From positions 248,001 to 312,000 of the forward strand of contig JAJPYN010000008.1 of NCBI GenBank assembly GCA_021204905.1: 64,000 nt of DNA, in the 5' to 3' direction. The notes under the pieces are model-generated. The model was not told the DNA's origin, ran no database searches, and worked only from the letters and a program-made list of their open reading frames with translations. Each line of letters starts with the position of its first letter. Position 1 is the first letter of the stretch. This DNA comes from Prevotella sp. (GTDB lineage: Bacteria; Bacteroidota; Bacteroidia; Bacteroidales; Bacteroidaceae). This document shows, piece by piece, positions 8,344-16,585 of this stretch. The position numbers and the translations under genes are program-made.

Positions 8344-10146
8344 TTATTCCACAATTCTCACTCCGCCTTTGTCCGCCGACGCCACCATGCTCGCGTATGC
8401 CCGGAGCGACTTCGGCACGGCTCTCTTCCGTGTCAACGGGCGCGGCTGCCGTGCGGCAAGTTCCTCCTCGGAGAGCAAGACGTTTATTTTGCGGGCGGGG
8501 ATGTCTATCTCTATCATGTCGCCGTCGACGATTTTGCCTATCTCGCCCCCGGATGCCGCCTCGGGAGAGATATGCCCGATAGACAGTCCCGACGTGCCGC
8601 CGGAGAACCTGCCGTCGGTTATCAAGGCGCATTCCTTACCCAGATGCATGCTCTTAATATAGGATGTGGGGTACAGCATCTCCTGCATGCCGGGTCCGCC
8701 CTTAGGTCCTTCGTGGGTGATAACCACGACGTCGCCCGCCTTGACCCGTCCTCCGAGGATGCCTTCGCACGCCTCTTCCTGCGAGTCGAATACCACGGCG
8801 GGACCCGTGAAGTGCCAGATGCTCTCGTCGACGCCGGCAGTCTTGACCACGCAACCGTCCTTCGCGATGTTGCCGTAGAGTACTGCCATGCCGCCGTCCT
8901 TAGTGTATGCGTGCTCAATATCGCGGATGCAGCCCGTCGCGCGGTCGGTGTCGAGGGTGTCGTATGTCCGGTCTTGCGCCCCGAGAGTATTACAGAAGAC
9001 TCCTCCCGGCGCACTTGAATAGATGCGTAGAGCCTCGCTGTCGACCTCCGATTTCATTATGGAGTATTTCTCAATGTCCTCTTTCAGGGTGTGCCCGTTG
9101 ACCCTTTTGACCGACGTGTCGATAAGTCCGCCCTTGTCAAGCTCGCCCATAAGCCCCATCATACCTCCGGCTCTGCCGCACTCCTGCACGGAATACTTCT
9201 GGCTGTTTGGCGCCAGCTTGCAGAGGAAAGGCGTCTTCCGGCTCAGCGCGTCGATATCTTTCATGGTGAAATCCGCCTCCGCCTCCTGCACCACAGCGAG
9301 CAAATGGAGCACCGTGTTCGTCGATGCACCCATGGCAATGTCGAGCGTCATGGCGTTGAGAAAGGCGCTGCGGGTGGCTATGCTGCGAGGTAAGACACTC
9401 TCGTCGCCGTCCTCATAGTAGGCAAAAGCGTTCTTCACGATCTGCCGCGCCGCATCTTTCATCAGCCGTACACGGTTGGCATGGGTGGCAAGGATGGTAC
9501 CGTTGCCCGGCAGAGACAGCCCTATTGCCTCCGTAAGACAGTTCATCGAGTTGGCGGTAAACATGCCCGAACAGCAGCCGCAACCGGGGCAGGCGCGACG
9601 CTCCACCTCGGCTAATTCCCCGTCGGAAACGGTGGTGTCGCCGCCCTTTATCATAGCTGTGATGAGGTCAAGGTTCTCCCCTTTGTACGTCCCCGCTTCC
9701 ATCGGACCGCCCGAAACGAACACTGTCGGTATGTTAAGACGCATACTCGCCATGAGCATGCCCGGAGTTATCTTGTCGCAATTTGATATGCATATCATCG
9801 CGTCAGCTTTGTGCGCGTTGACCATATACTCCACCGAGTCGGCGATAATGTCCCGCGACGGGAGACTGTAAAGCATGCCGTCGTGCCCCATGGCGATACC
9901 GTCGTCGATGGCAATAGTATTAAACTCGGCGGCGTAACAGCCCTCCGCCTCTATCACCTCCTTAACTATCTGACCCGCTTCGTGCAGGTGGGTGTGTCCC
10001 GGAACAAACTGCGTGAACGAGTTGACAATAGCTATTATCGGCTTGCCGAACTGCTCGCGCCGCATACCGTTAGCAATCCACAGGGCACGCGCACCTGCCA
10101 TACGCCGTCCCTCCGTACAGATTGCACTCCTTAATTCGTGTTTCAT
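8344..10146 (-). CDS. ilvD: Dihydroxy-acid dehydratase
   Basis: 600 residues from [13 protein letters not shown]; an upstream in-frame Met would add 31 residues that do not resemble the family, so the start at 10146 is chosen. It dehydrates the dihydroxy acids from IlvC to the 2-oxo acids of valine and isoleucine. Fe-S ligand cysteines are visible in [11 protein letters not shown] and [11 protein letters not shown]; the C-terminal substrate loop [16 protein letters not shown] is intact. It is the first gene of the operon ilvD-ilvB-ilvN-ilvC, with a -7 box 57 bp upstream. Confidence 0.96.
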   Translation of the reverse strand: MKHELRSAICTEGRRMAGARALWIANGMRREQFGKPIIAIVNSFTQFVPGHTHLHEAGQIVKEVIEAEGCYAAEFNTIAIDDGIAMGHDGMLYSLPSRDIIADSVEYMVNAHKADAMICISNCDKITPGMLMASMRLNIPTVFVSGGPMEAGTYKGENLDLITAMIKGGDTTVSDGELAEVERRACPGCGCCSGMFTANSMNCLTEAIGLSLPGNGTILATHANRVRLMKDAARQIVKNAFAYYEDGDESVLPRSIATRSAFLNAMTLDIAMGASTNTVLHLLAVVQEAEADFTMKDIDALSRKTPFLCKLAPNSQKYSVQECGRAGGMMGLMGELDKGGLIDTSVKRVNGHTLKEDIEKYSIMKSEVDSEALRIYSSAPGGVFCNTLGAQDRTYDTLDTDRATGCIRDIEHAYTKDGGMAVLYGNIAKDGCVVKTAGVDESIWHFTGPAVVFDSQEEACEGILGGRVKAGDVVVITHEGPKGGPGMQEMLYPTSYIKSMHLGKECALITDGRFSGGTSGLSIGHISPEAASGGEIGKIVDGDMIEIDIPARKINVLLSEEELAARQPRPLTRKRAVPKSLRAYASMVASADKGGVRIVE

Positions 10147-10202
10147 AAAATCCCTTTTTTTGCTAAGCTCTCTTTCTGACAGTAGCTTCGTAATTCCAAC
10201 CG

Positions 10203-10210
10203 CAAAGGTA
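10203..10210 (-). promoter_or_regulatory. -7 element for the ilv operon
   Basis: Reads TACCTTTG on the minus strand, an exact TAnnTTTG match, about 57 bp before the ilvD ATG. No good -33 box at the standard spacing. Confidence 0.5.
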
Positions 10211-10318
10211 AACAAATTTTGCCATTCCACGCCACGCAAAAAACCGACAATGCCGCGAATTGCCCGTCCTTTGCCCGTATTTTAACGCTTTTAGCAGTCT
10301 TTAACGCGCAGCAAAGAT

Positions 10319-10373
10319 TAACCCTTTCCGACATTAGGCAAACGAGTGCCGGAATTCGTGGCAAAAAGGGTTA
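10319..10373 (-). terminator. Possible terminator after the DUF4956 gene
   Basis: A perfect 9-bp inverted repeat (TAACCCTTT / AAAGGGTTA) encloses a 37-nt loop holding a smaller TGCC/GGCA stem. It lies between the end of the CotH/VTC/DUF4956 operon and ilvD. There is no strong U-run, so the function is uncertain. Confidence 0.3.
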
Positions 10374-10419
10374 TCGCCTGTTTTAAGGTGATGGTTTAAT
10401 TCGTCAAATTCGCGACAGA

Positions 10420-11091
10420 CTAAAACGTTACCTCGCCGTCGTGAGCAATGGTTGAGACGGAGTTCACCGACGCAATCGCGCTTATGGCATCGGTGCAAGC
10501 CTTCTCGTCAGTGGTGCTGTATTCAAGAACGATATTCAGCAGCCCGGCCGATAAAGTACGGGATTTTATCTTGTAATGCTTGCAATTGCTCTTTAAAGCC
10601 TGCAATATCTCATCCTCGCATTTGCTGTCGGAGGCACTGATGGTCATGATTTTCATTGCCCGCGGCATGGGAATCTTATCCAGTATGAACACGCCAATCG
10701 TAACAAGCACGGCAAGCTCCACGGCGATTATCGCAATTCCCGCGCCGCAGATGATGCCGGTAGCCAAAGACCAGAACAGGAATATCAGGTCCATCGGGTC
10801 TTTAATGGCCGTCCGATAACGTACAATGGAAAGCGCGCCCACCATGCCGAGGGACAGAATGATGTTGCTTGATATGGTGATGATAATGCCGGCGGTAATC
10901 ACGGTCAGCACCCACAAGGACAGGTTGAAATTTTTGTTGTAGAAGCTCTTCTTTGTAACTATGCGGTAAACAAGGAAAATATACAGGCCCAAGGCAGCAG
11001 CAACGCACAGGAAGAAAAGCATGGAAGTGTTTGAGTAGTTCGAAGAGAACTCTCTTAGGAAACTTTGTTTGAAAATGTCTGTAAAATGCAT
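10420..11091 (-). CDS. DUF4956 membrane protein
   Basis: 223 residues from MHFTDIFKQSF; this start lies 4 nt after the stop of the VTC gene, whereas a Met nine codons earlier would overlap it. Four hydrophobic helices fall within about residues 20-150. The family hallmark SLGMVGALSIVRYRTAIKDP is present, followed by the LIFLFWSLATGI helix. A cytoplasmic ferredoxin-like C-terminal domain ends the protein. DUF4956 proteins are regularly encoded beside VTC-domain and CotH proteins, as here. Their role is not established; a membrane partner in polyphosphate or surface-protein phosphorylation is conjecture. Confidence 0.85.
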   Translation of the reverse strand: MHFTDIFKQSFLREFSSNYSNTSMLFFLCVAAALGLYIFLVYRIVTKKSFYNKNFNLSLWVLTVITAGIIITISSNIILSLGMVGALSIVRYRTAIKDPMDLIFLFWSLATGIICGAGIAIIAVELAVLVTIGVFILDKIPMPRAMKIMTISASDSKCEDEILQALKSNCKHYKIKSRTLSAGLLNIVLEYSTTDEKACTDAISAIASVNSVSTIAHDGEVTF

Positions 11092-11095
11092 GATG

Positions 11096-11818
11096 TCAAT
11101 ATTTAAATGATTTTTCAATTGCGGTATATTTGCGGCACAGGTAAAACTTCGAGCAGCTTGACCACTGCAAGCTCTCGAGCATCATGGCTTGATAGATATA
11201 ATCCGGCAGGAATTCATCCCATTTTATCTCAAGCACCTGCATGCCTTGGGGCATTGTCGGGTACATGGCCAGATTCGGGTCAAAGAATTCCTCGCACCGG
11301 GCAGATGCCCTGAGGTTGCAATCCAAGGTTACCCTCACATTGCCCAAAGAGTGTATATACGGCATCCTGTCATATTCAACAATAACAACAGGATGTAGTT
11401 GCCTCGTGCGTATTTGAGTTGTGAACTTGCGTAACAAGGCAGGTTGCCCGCAACTGTCCGGAATGTTCCCGCCTCTTAGGAAACTGTCGCATTGCTCGCG
11501 TGTCAAAGGGCAGCTAAGTTTCAGGCATTTCAGCGAATGCTTGTATTTCCATTCGAGGCTTATCCTGTTGCCGTCATGGTTATATATGCGGATACGGAAC
11601 TTCTCTCTCGGGTCTGTTCCGTTTTCGTTCTCTATATAGCATGAGTTCTCGCTGTCATCAAAATAGACGGAACGGATGTTGTATGCGCCGGCATACTTGC
11701 CCGAAGCAGCCACATGACTGTCCGGCTGCATTACAGCCATAGCCCTGCTTTTCACCATGGCAAGCTGCGCCGCGTCGACGAGATATTTATATTCGTGCCG
11801 GTATTTGAAAGTTTTCAT
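11096..11818 (-). CDS. VTC-domain protein (polyphosphate polymerase-like)
   Basis: 240 residues. The VTC tunnel-fold motifs are present: RHEYKYLVD at the N terminus, IRSVYFDD, REKFRIR and the basic LEWKYK strand. The yeast VTC4 catalytic domain makes polyphosphate from ATP; bacterial homologues are usually annotated as polyphosphate polymerase domain proteins. It starts in an ATGA overlap with the CotH gene and is followed at 4 nt by DUF4956, so the three are co-translated. Substrate in bacteria is inferred. Confidence 0.85.
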   Translation of the reverse strand: MKTFKYRHEYKYLVDAAQLAMVKSRAMAVMQPDSHVAASGKYAGAYNIRSVYFDDSENSCYIENENGTDPREKFRIRIYNHDGNRISLEWKYKHSLKCLKLSCPLTREQCDSFLRGGNIPDSCGQPALLRKFTTQIRTRQLHPVVIVEYDRMPYIHSLGNVRVTLDCNLRASARCEEFFDPNLAMYPTMPQGMQVLEIKWDEFLPDYIYQAMMLESLQWSSCSKFYLCRKYTAIEKSFKY

Positions 11819-13659
11819 TTCCTTGATTCCTTGATTGGTAAGATAACAGTTTTAAATACAAGCAAACCTATAAGGCATATAAAGAACGGCAAAACACAGA
11901 TAAGGAGTAAGTATTTATGCATTTTGTCTTTCATGCCATGATTCTGAGACATTATCTTTTCGCTGAAACTCATGTCATGAGTTACGATGCCGACATCTTC
12001 AATTGATACCCCATCGTCAGAATACCACCTAATGTCATTACCCTCAGAATCATAATACATATCGTTGGGCAACATGTCTGAGGTAAGAGAGTCATTGATG
12101 TGGCAATACATGACCCTTGCTACATTCTTCCCGGGAGTGCTTGTGGGATTAACAAATGTAATTTCGTAGAATCGTTCAGGCGAACTCCAATAGTCCCGTA
12201 GAAACGACATCCTTTTTTGAAACAAATCTTGAATAAGCTCCGCTTGATCCTCTAACGAATTCCTATCATAACCCTTAAATCTAAATTTCGCTTTAGGGTT
12301 ATATTCCGAATAATTTCTCCAACGTGCATTATTCATAACCCAATCGTTTCGAATAGAATCCATGACGCTTTTAGCATGTTCATCCGTAGCTAGATTCAAC
12401 GAATCCGAATGTTGTTCGAATAGCGTCAATAGTTCACGACGGAATTCCTTAAACTTAGATAAAGCGTTGTACCATGAATGACCGGAAGTAATTGCATTGA
12501 AAGAAAACGAAAATGGTATCCATGTGTTCCCCCAGGACGTGTCATAATCCCATGCGCAAATAGCAGAAATTGCAGAGTCCTTATCCAACATATAATATTG
12601 GCTGTGCCCGACATCGTTAAGAGCACAAACGGCATCCACAAAGTATTTCCGTGCAATGGAATGAAGGTCCGCATAATTTTCCAATTGACTGTAAGTCACA
12701 TTATCGCTGTAAAGAACATTTTCAAAGGCATTTATGGCTTTTCTGATATTTTCCGTCTCTCCATAACGGGTTCTAAAATAAAAGTTATGATCAGATTTAT
12801 CGTCATACAACCTGGCATCGTTTGTAAAATCATTCATTTCAAATACGGCCAATACATCATCTGCATCCGTCAGATAATTTTGCTTGGTCGCCAAGTTGTA
12901 CAAACCATAATATTCGCCATTGATATATAGCGAGACAAAATCGATGTCGCTGGTATATTTAACGCCTACCTTATCCGCTATATAATAGCACAAGGCATTT
13001 CTTATTTGGCTGTCATCCAAATAATTTGCAAGCAGGCACCAATTCTGAAAGCTCTTTTCTCCCCCCCCCATGAGGTTTATAGGCTGGCTGAACTTGAGGT
13101 TATAAGGCTTCTTTGCACACTTCCAAGTAGAATTCCCCCTGCCGGAAATAGAACCCAGCCCGCTGAACCCGACACTGCCATCCGAATCAACAACTACCAC
13201 TGAAGCCGGAGTCTTATCGCCCTTGTTTAGATTAATTTTCTCCATCGCGCCGTCGCCGGTTTCAATAAACAAAGTCTTCAAATTCTTGCCCTGCATGATG
13301 CGGAAATTAAAGCTCTTGGAGCGGTGATTCGCAGCAATTGTCAAGTTGACAAGTTCATCAAGCGGCAGTTCGGAGAGGTCGCTGCCGTAATCCCGTTCCG
13401 ACGTTGCGAAATCAATGCTCACATCATCCGGCTTCGTGATAGTGATTTTGTCCAAACCCGCGTATGCAGGCAAAAACAGGTAATAAACATCATCCTTCTC
13501 GTCGTAAAAAGGCTTGATCGTCATTCCCTGCACCTCGTCAACAAACTCTAACTGCGAGACTTCAATCTTCTCGTTGCGAAGCACAAAAAACAGCACGCCG
13601 AGCAAGAACAAACCGAAGACCGCCACCCAAGCATATTTCCTGAAAAGCATAATATTCAT
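11815..13659 (-). CDS. CotH-family protein kinase-like protein, membrane-anchored, with a G9 tract
   Basis: 614 residues. One N-terminal membrane helix (about 8-27) and one near the C terminus (about 590-608). CotH features: GRGNSTWKCAKKPYNLKF, QNWCLLANYLDDSQIRN, YGLYNLATKQNYL and the WDYDTSWGN Asp motif. CotH proteins are atypical kinases that phosphorylate secreted proteins such as spore-coat CotB. It is the first gene of the CotH-VTC-DUF4956 operon with a good promoter upstream. Within it, codons about 197-200 hold nine consecutive G (C9 at 13061-13069 on the plus strand); gain or loss of one base would end translation within about 20 codons, truncating the kinase domain. Confidence 0.85.
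   Translation of the reverse strand: MNIMLFRKYAWVAVFGLFLLGVLFFVLRNEKIEVSQLEFVDEVQGMTIKPFYDEKDDVYYLFLPAYAGLDKITITKPDDVSIDFATSERDYGSDLSELPLDELVNLTIAANHRSKSFNFRIMQGKNLKTLFIETGDGAMEKINLNKGDKTPASVVVVDSDGSVGFSGLGSISGRGNSTWKCAKKPYNLKFSQPINLMGGGEKSFQNWCLLANYLDDSQIRNALCYYIADKVGVKYTSDIDFVSLYINGEYYGLYNLATKQNYLTDADDVLAVFEMNDFTNDARLYDDKSDHNFYFRTRYGETENIRKAINAFENVLYSDNVTYSQLENYADLHSIARKYFVDAVCALNDVGHSQYYMLDKDSAISAICAWDYDTSWGNTWIPFSFSFNAITSGHSWYNALSKFKEFRRELLTLFEQHSDSLNLATDEHAKSVMDSIRNDWVMNNARWRNYSEYNPKAKFRFKGYDRNSLEDQAELIQDLFQKRMSFLRDYWSSPERFYEITFVNPTSTPGKNVARVMYCHINDSLTSDMLPNDMYYDSEGNDIRWYSDDGVSIEDVGIVTHDMSFSEKIMSQNHGMKDKMHKYLLLICVLPFFICLIGLLVFKTVILPIKESRK
13061..13069 (-). repeat. Poly-G tract (G9) inside the CotH gene
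   Basis: Nine C on the plus strand, so nine G in the coding strand, reading ATG-GGG-GGG-GGA in frame. Length 9 is the ON length. Confidence 0.9.
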
Positions 13660-13729
13660 TGCTCAACTGCGCATCACAATTTTAGTTCGACGAAGCACAA
13701 CATGCATTAATCTTTGAAAGAATTCTTGA

Positions 13730-13760
13730 CAAAATTACCGGTTTTTTATGATATATCAAA
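13730..13760 (-). promoter_or_regulatory. Promoter of the CotH operon
   Basis: On the minus strand TTTG (13760-13757), a 19-bp spacer and TAATTTTG (13737-13730): both Bacteroidota promoter elements at exact spacing, about 70 bp before the CotH ATG. Confidence 0.65.
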
Positions 13761-13853
13761 CGAAAAACGCATTATTTCGGTTCCTTAACACCTCGACAAA
13801 ACCGCCCGATGACCCTAGCCTGCCTAAGGCCAAACGAAAAAAGCGGCGAGAAA

Positions 13854-13884
13854 TTTGGCGAGACAAAAAATAGTCTTACCTTTG
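13854..13884 (+). promoter_or_regulatory. Promoter of the tRNA pair
   Basis: TTTG (13854-13857), 19-bp spacer, TACCTTTG (13877-13884). It is the best promoter in the window and stands 60 bp before tRNA-Ser. Confidence 0.75.
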
Positions 13885-13944
13885 CACTCGCTTTTAGCAA
13901 AAACGGCGCAGAGGCGCACAGCGGCAAGGCGATTGCCCGTCGAA

Positions 13945-14031
13945 GGAAGTTTGGGTGAGTGGCTGAAACCAGCAGTTTGCTAAACTGCCGTACGAGTAAT
14001 CGTACCGGGGGTTCGAATCCCCCAGCTTCCG
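13945..14031 (+). tRNA. tRNA-Ser(GCT)
   Basis: 87 nt class II tRNA. The acceptor stem GGAAGTT/AGCTTCC pairs with one wobble; the anticodon loop TTGCTAA gives GCT (AGC/AGU serine); a long variable arm (CGTACGAGTAATCGTAC) and the T loop GTTCGAATC are seen. No CCA is encoded. It is transcribed with the tRNA-Glu 15 nt downstream. Confidence 0.95.
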
Positions 14032-14046
14032 CAAAAACCGCAAAAT

Positions 14047-14118
14047 GGTGGATTCATCTAAGGGTTAGGATTCAAGATTCTCAATCTTGCCATAGGGGTT
14101 CGAATCCCCTATCCACTA
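14047..14118 (+). tRNA. tRNA-Glu(CTC)
   Basis: 72 nt. Acceptor GGTGGAT/ATCCACT with a G-T first pair, anticodon stem CAAGA/TCTTG with loop TTCTCAA, giving anticodon CTC (GAG glutamate), and T arm AGGGG-TTCGAAT-CCCCT. CCA not encoded. Confidence 0.93.
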
Positions 14119-14123
14119 CGCGA

Positions 14124-14160
14124 AATCACCCGCCCACAAACAACGAGCGAGTGATTTTTC
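14124..14160 (+). terminator. Terminator of the tRNA operon
   Basis: Stem AATCAC-C-CGC / GCG-A-GTGATT (one mismatch) with a 13-nt loop, followed by TTTTC, directly after tRNA-Glu. Confidence 0.6.
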
Positions 14161-14172
14161 TTTCTCTGAAGT

Positions 14173-14250
14173 TCTTAGTCGCTACTAAAACGCCAGCTTC
14201 GCAAAAAGCCTGTTAAGCGCAGCCTTAAAAGTCGGGTACGAAGTAAGCTC
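14173..14250 (+). repeat. Dispersed ~80-bp intergenic element, copy A
   Basis: Begins TCTTAGTCGCTACT and has CGCAGCC 45 nt later, then GTCGGGTACGAAGT. It shares this layout with copies at 16238-16325, 16385-16473 (minus), 60821-60895 and 63456-63525. Confidence 0.6.
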
Positions 14251-14360
14251 TTGTCTCAAAAACAGCCTTGCCTGAATTAAAACTAATCAAAAGCTAATTC
14301 TTTCAAAACCAATTATTTAGCAAGCAACAATTAAAGTTGTTTATAGCCTGAAACTTACCC

Positions 14361-14497
14361 TAAATTTTTAGTTGTCGATTGCCCGAAGCCAAGCCAAAAT
14401 TTTAGTTGTTCCTTGCCCGAAGCTTAGCCAAAATTTTAGTTGTCGATTGCCCGAAGCCAAGCAAAAATTTTAGTTGTTCGTTGCCCGAAACTCCGCC
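14361..14497 (+). repeat. Tandem repeat, 4 copies of a 34-bp unit
   Basis: Units start at about 14361, 14396, 14430 and 14463. Each runs AAAATTTTAGTTGT, then a variable TCGAT/TCCT/TCGT, then TGCCCGAAGC. Copies 1 and 3 are nearly identical, copy 4 is the most diverged. It ends at the 3' end of the PqqD gene on the opposite strand. Confidence 0.85.
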
Positions 14498-14503
14498 GCA
14501 AAA

Positions 14504-14788
14504 TCACTCGCTGATGATGCCCGCCTCCCGCCATTCGTCAATGAGATCGGCGCAATCCTTCCGCGCGACATCCTCCGTTACGTCGTACTCGCCGAGCAGC
14601 GCCGCCACCATGTCGTCGAGGCCGAAGTCGCGCTCCGCCATCGCCTCCCAGAGGAACGCCGCGGTCTCGTTCATCGTTACGATATTGTTAAAATCGACGT
14701 TCTCCTTACCCTCCGCAACGATGATGTTCTGCTCGCAAATGCGATGCAGCGTAAAACCTTTCTTCCTTTTCATATCATTGATTTTCAA
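14504..14788 (-). CDS. PqqD-family peptide-chaperone protein
   Basis: 94 residues. The PqqD/RRE winged-helix pattern is clear: N-terminal strands with ENIIV-type sequence, then the NETAAFLWEAM helix and a C-terminal helix LIDEWREAGII. In RiPP pathways such proteins bind the leader peptide and present it to a modifying enzyme. It is the last gene of a minus-strand set after the HPr-kinase-like and S26-like genes. No radical SAM, cyclase or transporter gene is adjacent, so the RiPP link is only inferred. A Met at codon 6 is an alternative start. Confidence 0.8.
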   Translation of the reverse strand: MKINDMKRKKGFTLHRICEQNIIVAEGKENVDFNNIVTMNETAAFLWEAMAERDFGLDDMVAALLGEYDVTEDVARKDCADLIDEWREAGIISE

Positions 14789-14868
14789 TTGTTTATCTAA
14801 CTTCCTGTCGACAATTTATTTAATTCTTCAACAGATTATCCGCCAAATGTTAAGCCGTCGCAAAAACG

Positions 14869-15351
14869 TTAAATTGGCCCAAACAACCGGATCCAACGGC
14901 GATAAATGGCGAGCAAGTAGCGGCGCACCGGCCGAAGGCGCATCCACACGCACGAATACGCGCGCCATTTCCTGCCGTCCACCCTGTCGAGCGTCTGCCT
15001 GCCTTTGCGGTAAAAACCAATCACCTGCGCCTTGACATCGCCCTTTGTACAATGCTCTGTCGCAAGATTGCCGTCGCCAAGCAGCGTTACCTCCTCGCCT
15101 TCCACTTTCAGCACGCGGTGCAGCACGAAATGCCCTTTGCCTACTTCGGCTAACACGGGTTCGCCCTCCACCACCTCCGTCGCGAGCCGCATCAGCGCAA
15201 CATCGCGCTCGTCTTCGAGAAACGGCCGCATGCTCACGCCTTTCAGCTTAAGCGTTACGGTGTGCCCTTGCTCCATCAGCGAGACCAGAAACGGGAACAG
15301 TTCCGCGTTGTCAACGGTCAGTTCGCGCTTCTTTTTATTACTTTGTAACAT
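14869..15351 (-). CDS. S24/S26-family peptidase-like protein (Ser-His signal-peptidase type)
   Basis: 160 residues. KGVSMRPFL places the candidate nucleophile Ser40 in the SMxP-type motif of S26 signal peptidases. In the box where bacterial LepB has its general-base Lys (KRV) this protein has VLHRV, with His78, as in ER/archaeal-type (Sec11-like) enzymes. DGN at about 93-95 matches the later conserved box. No clear membrane anchor precedes the domain; a basic, aromatic C-terminal helix (YLLAIYRRWIRLF) could associate with the membrane. The start overlaps the end of the HPr-kinase-like gene by 34 nt, arguing for co-translation. The substrate is unknown. Confidence 0.7.
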   Translation of the reverse strand: MLQSNKKKRELTVDNAELFPFLVSLMEQGHTVTLKLKGVSMRPFLEDERDVALMRLATEVVEGEPVLAEVGKGHFVLHRVLKVEGEEVTLLGDGNLATEHCTKGDVKAQVIGFYRKGRQTLDRVDGRKWRAYSCVWMRLRPVRRYLLAIYRRWIRLFGPI

Positions 15352-16214
15352 ATCTTTGCAGCTTCATTATCCGGCCGGCAGAAAAGGTTGAAATTCGGCG
15401 TCGTCTCGATAATCGCCTTAATCGAATCGCAGATATTGTCGAACAGCGAGCAGTCCCATTTCATCGTCGCGCACGCGCTGAGCATCGTGATGAATGCCTC
15501 GAGCGTCGTGGCCGGTTTAACATCATTCTCGTCGGCGCGGTTCACCTTCACAATCGCCCCGAGCGGCACGCGCACATTGCGGTAACACGGCGTCTTGCCG
15601 CTCCACGGACTGCCGAAAAGGTACGATCGCCCGTCCACCACGCGCAGCACGGGGTTGTCGTCGTTGATGATGTCGCAACCGTCGAGGCACGCCATCCACT
15701 GCGCCACATGCGTGCTCTTCCCCGTGCCGCTCTTGGCCGTGAACGCGTAGCCCCAGCCGTCGCGCCGCACCGTCGAGGCGTGCACGAGCAGCGTGTTTTT
15801 CCGGCAACCCGCGAAGGCGAAAACAATCATCAGCGCGTTGTTCAGACCGTAAATCCGCATGCCGATATTTCCGCGAAGAGCGCAGTGGCAATTGGTAAAG
15901 TCGGCGTTCGATTGCAGCAGGCAGCAACTGTTGCCGTAAATATTTTTTATGATAAATTGATAGCCGTCGCGCGTCTGGTCGACAGTGATGTTCCCGTTGC
16001 CGCCCTCAACGTCCTTGATGCGCTCGCATTCGTCCTCGCGAAAACGCCGCAACTTGTCGTCCACACTAAGCGAAAAGAGCAATTCCTCATCGTCGGCAAA
16101 ACCCTCGGTGCGAAACGGCTCGAACGACGGGATAAACAGCTCGCTGTTCGGCTGGCCGTCGGTGAACGAGATGCGGCAAGGCAGGTCGGCAATGCGGTAA
16201 TTGTTAATTTTCAT
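15318..16214 (-). CDS. HPr-kinase-like P-loop protein
   Basis: 298 residues. The C-terminal half has the HPrK/PEPCK-like nucleotide fold: LLVHAS (145 = His), the P-loop KSGTGKSTH (161-169) and the IINDDNP acidic motif (182-188). The N-terminal half is a family-specific domain. Such proteins are often mis-annotated as phosphoenolpyruvate carboxykinase; relatives occur with PqqD and protease genes in peptide-modification clusters, where they may phosphorylate a peptide Ser. Here they precede an S26-like and a PqqD gene. The partner peptide is not identified. Confidence 0.75.
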   Translation of the reverse strand: MKINNYRIADLPCRISFTDGQPNSELFIPSFEPFRTEGFADDEELLFSLSVDDKLRRFREDECERIKDVEGGNGNITVDQTRDGYQFIIKNIYGNSCCLLQSNADFTNCHCALRGNIGMRIYGLNNALMIVFAFAGCRKNTLLVHASTVRRDGWGYAFTAKSGTGKSTHVAQWMACLDGCDIINDDNPVLRVVDGRSYLFGSPWSGKTPCYRNVRVPLGAIVKVNRADENDVKPATTLEAFITMLSACATMKWDCSLFDNICDSIKAIIETTPNFNLFCRPDNEAAKICYKVIKRSAN

Positions 16215-16237
16215 ACTGAGCGGAGTTTTATAGTTTC

Positions 16238-16325
16238 GAAAATGAATCTTAGTTGCTACTGTAATGTTAAATTAGTTAATCGCGAATAAGACGCAGCCTT
16301 CATTGTCGGGTACGAGGTCAACTCC
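16238..16325 (+). repeat. Dispersed ~80-bp intergenic element, copy B
   Basis: Starts with a 28-bp arm (16238-16265) that is repeated inverted, with one mismatch, at 16446-16473. CGCAGCC follows 45 nt after the TCTTAG start, then TGTCGGGTACGAGGTC. Confidence 0.7.
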
Positions 16326-16384
16326 TTCTAAAACAACAACCTTGCAGTTAGGTTTGAGGTCGATTCCGGCAAGATTGCGCGCCT

Positions 16385-16473
16385 TACTATTGACTTCGCA
16401 GGCGACACTAATTACTGCGTCGCGCAAGCTGCAAATTGAGCCCGTATTACAGTCGCAACTAAGATTCATTTTC
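16385..16473 (-). repeat. Dispersed ~80-bp intergenic element, copy E (inverted)
   Basis: On the minus strand TCTTAGTTGCGACTGTAAT, then GACGCAG 45 nt later and GTGTCGCCTGCGAAGTC. It faces copy B with about 60 bp between the cores. Confidence 0.65.
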
Positions 16474-16585
16474 TTCAATTTTGTACTCGTTCGCGTCATC
16501 GCAAAAGCCTCATTGCAAAATTTACTGTAAAGCTCATCGCAAAATTTTTATAGCAAAGCCTCATAGCAGAATCCACTGCAAAGCC

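Larger units (their letters stand above)
14119..14503. other. Gene-free region with a dispersed element and a tandem repeat
   Basis: After the tRNA terminator this stretch holds one copy of the dispersed ~80-bp element (14173-14250) and four copies of a 34-bp repeat (14361-14497). No coding region is credible. Confidence 0.6.
16215..16585. other. Intergenic region made largely of two facing dispersed elements
   Basis: Holds two copies of the ~80-bp element facing each other (16238-16325 plus, 16385-16473 minus). A 75-codon frame on the minus strand (16272-16499) runs through both and is probably not a gene. 16500-16585 has an imperfect run of short repeats (CATCGCA / CATAGCA / ACTGCAAAGCC). 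Confidence 0.55.

Noticed and set aside
13959..14216. 85-codon open frame on the plus strand
   Set aside because: It covers tRNA-Ser and tRNA-Glu and their terminator.
14361..14497. Possible CRISPR array
   Set aside because: The 34-bp units are directly joined and vary inside; there are no spacers.
16272..16499. A 75-codon, six-cysteine frame on the minus strand, at first sight a RiPP precursor for the PqqD cassette
   Set aside because: It runs through two copies of the dispersed ~80-bp element, so its apparent peptide motifs (LSCDCN, DNEGC) come from the repeat, which also occurs out of frame elsewhere.
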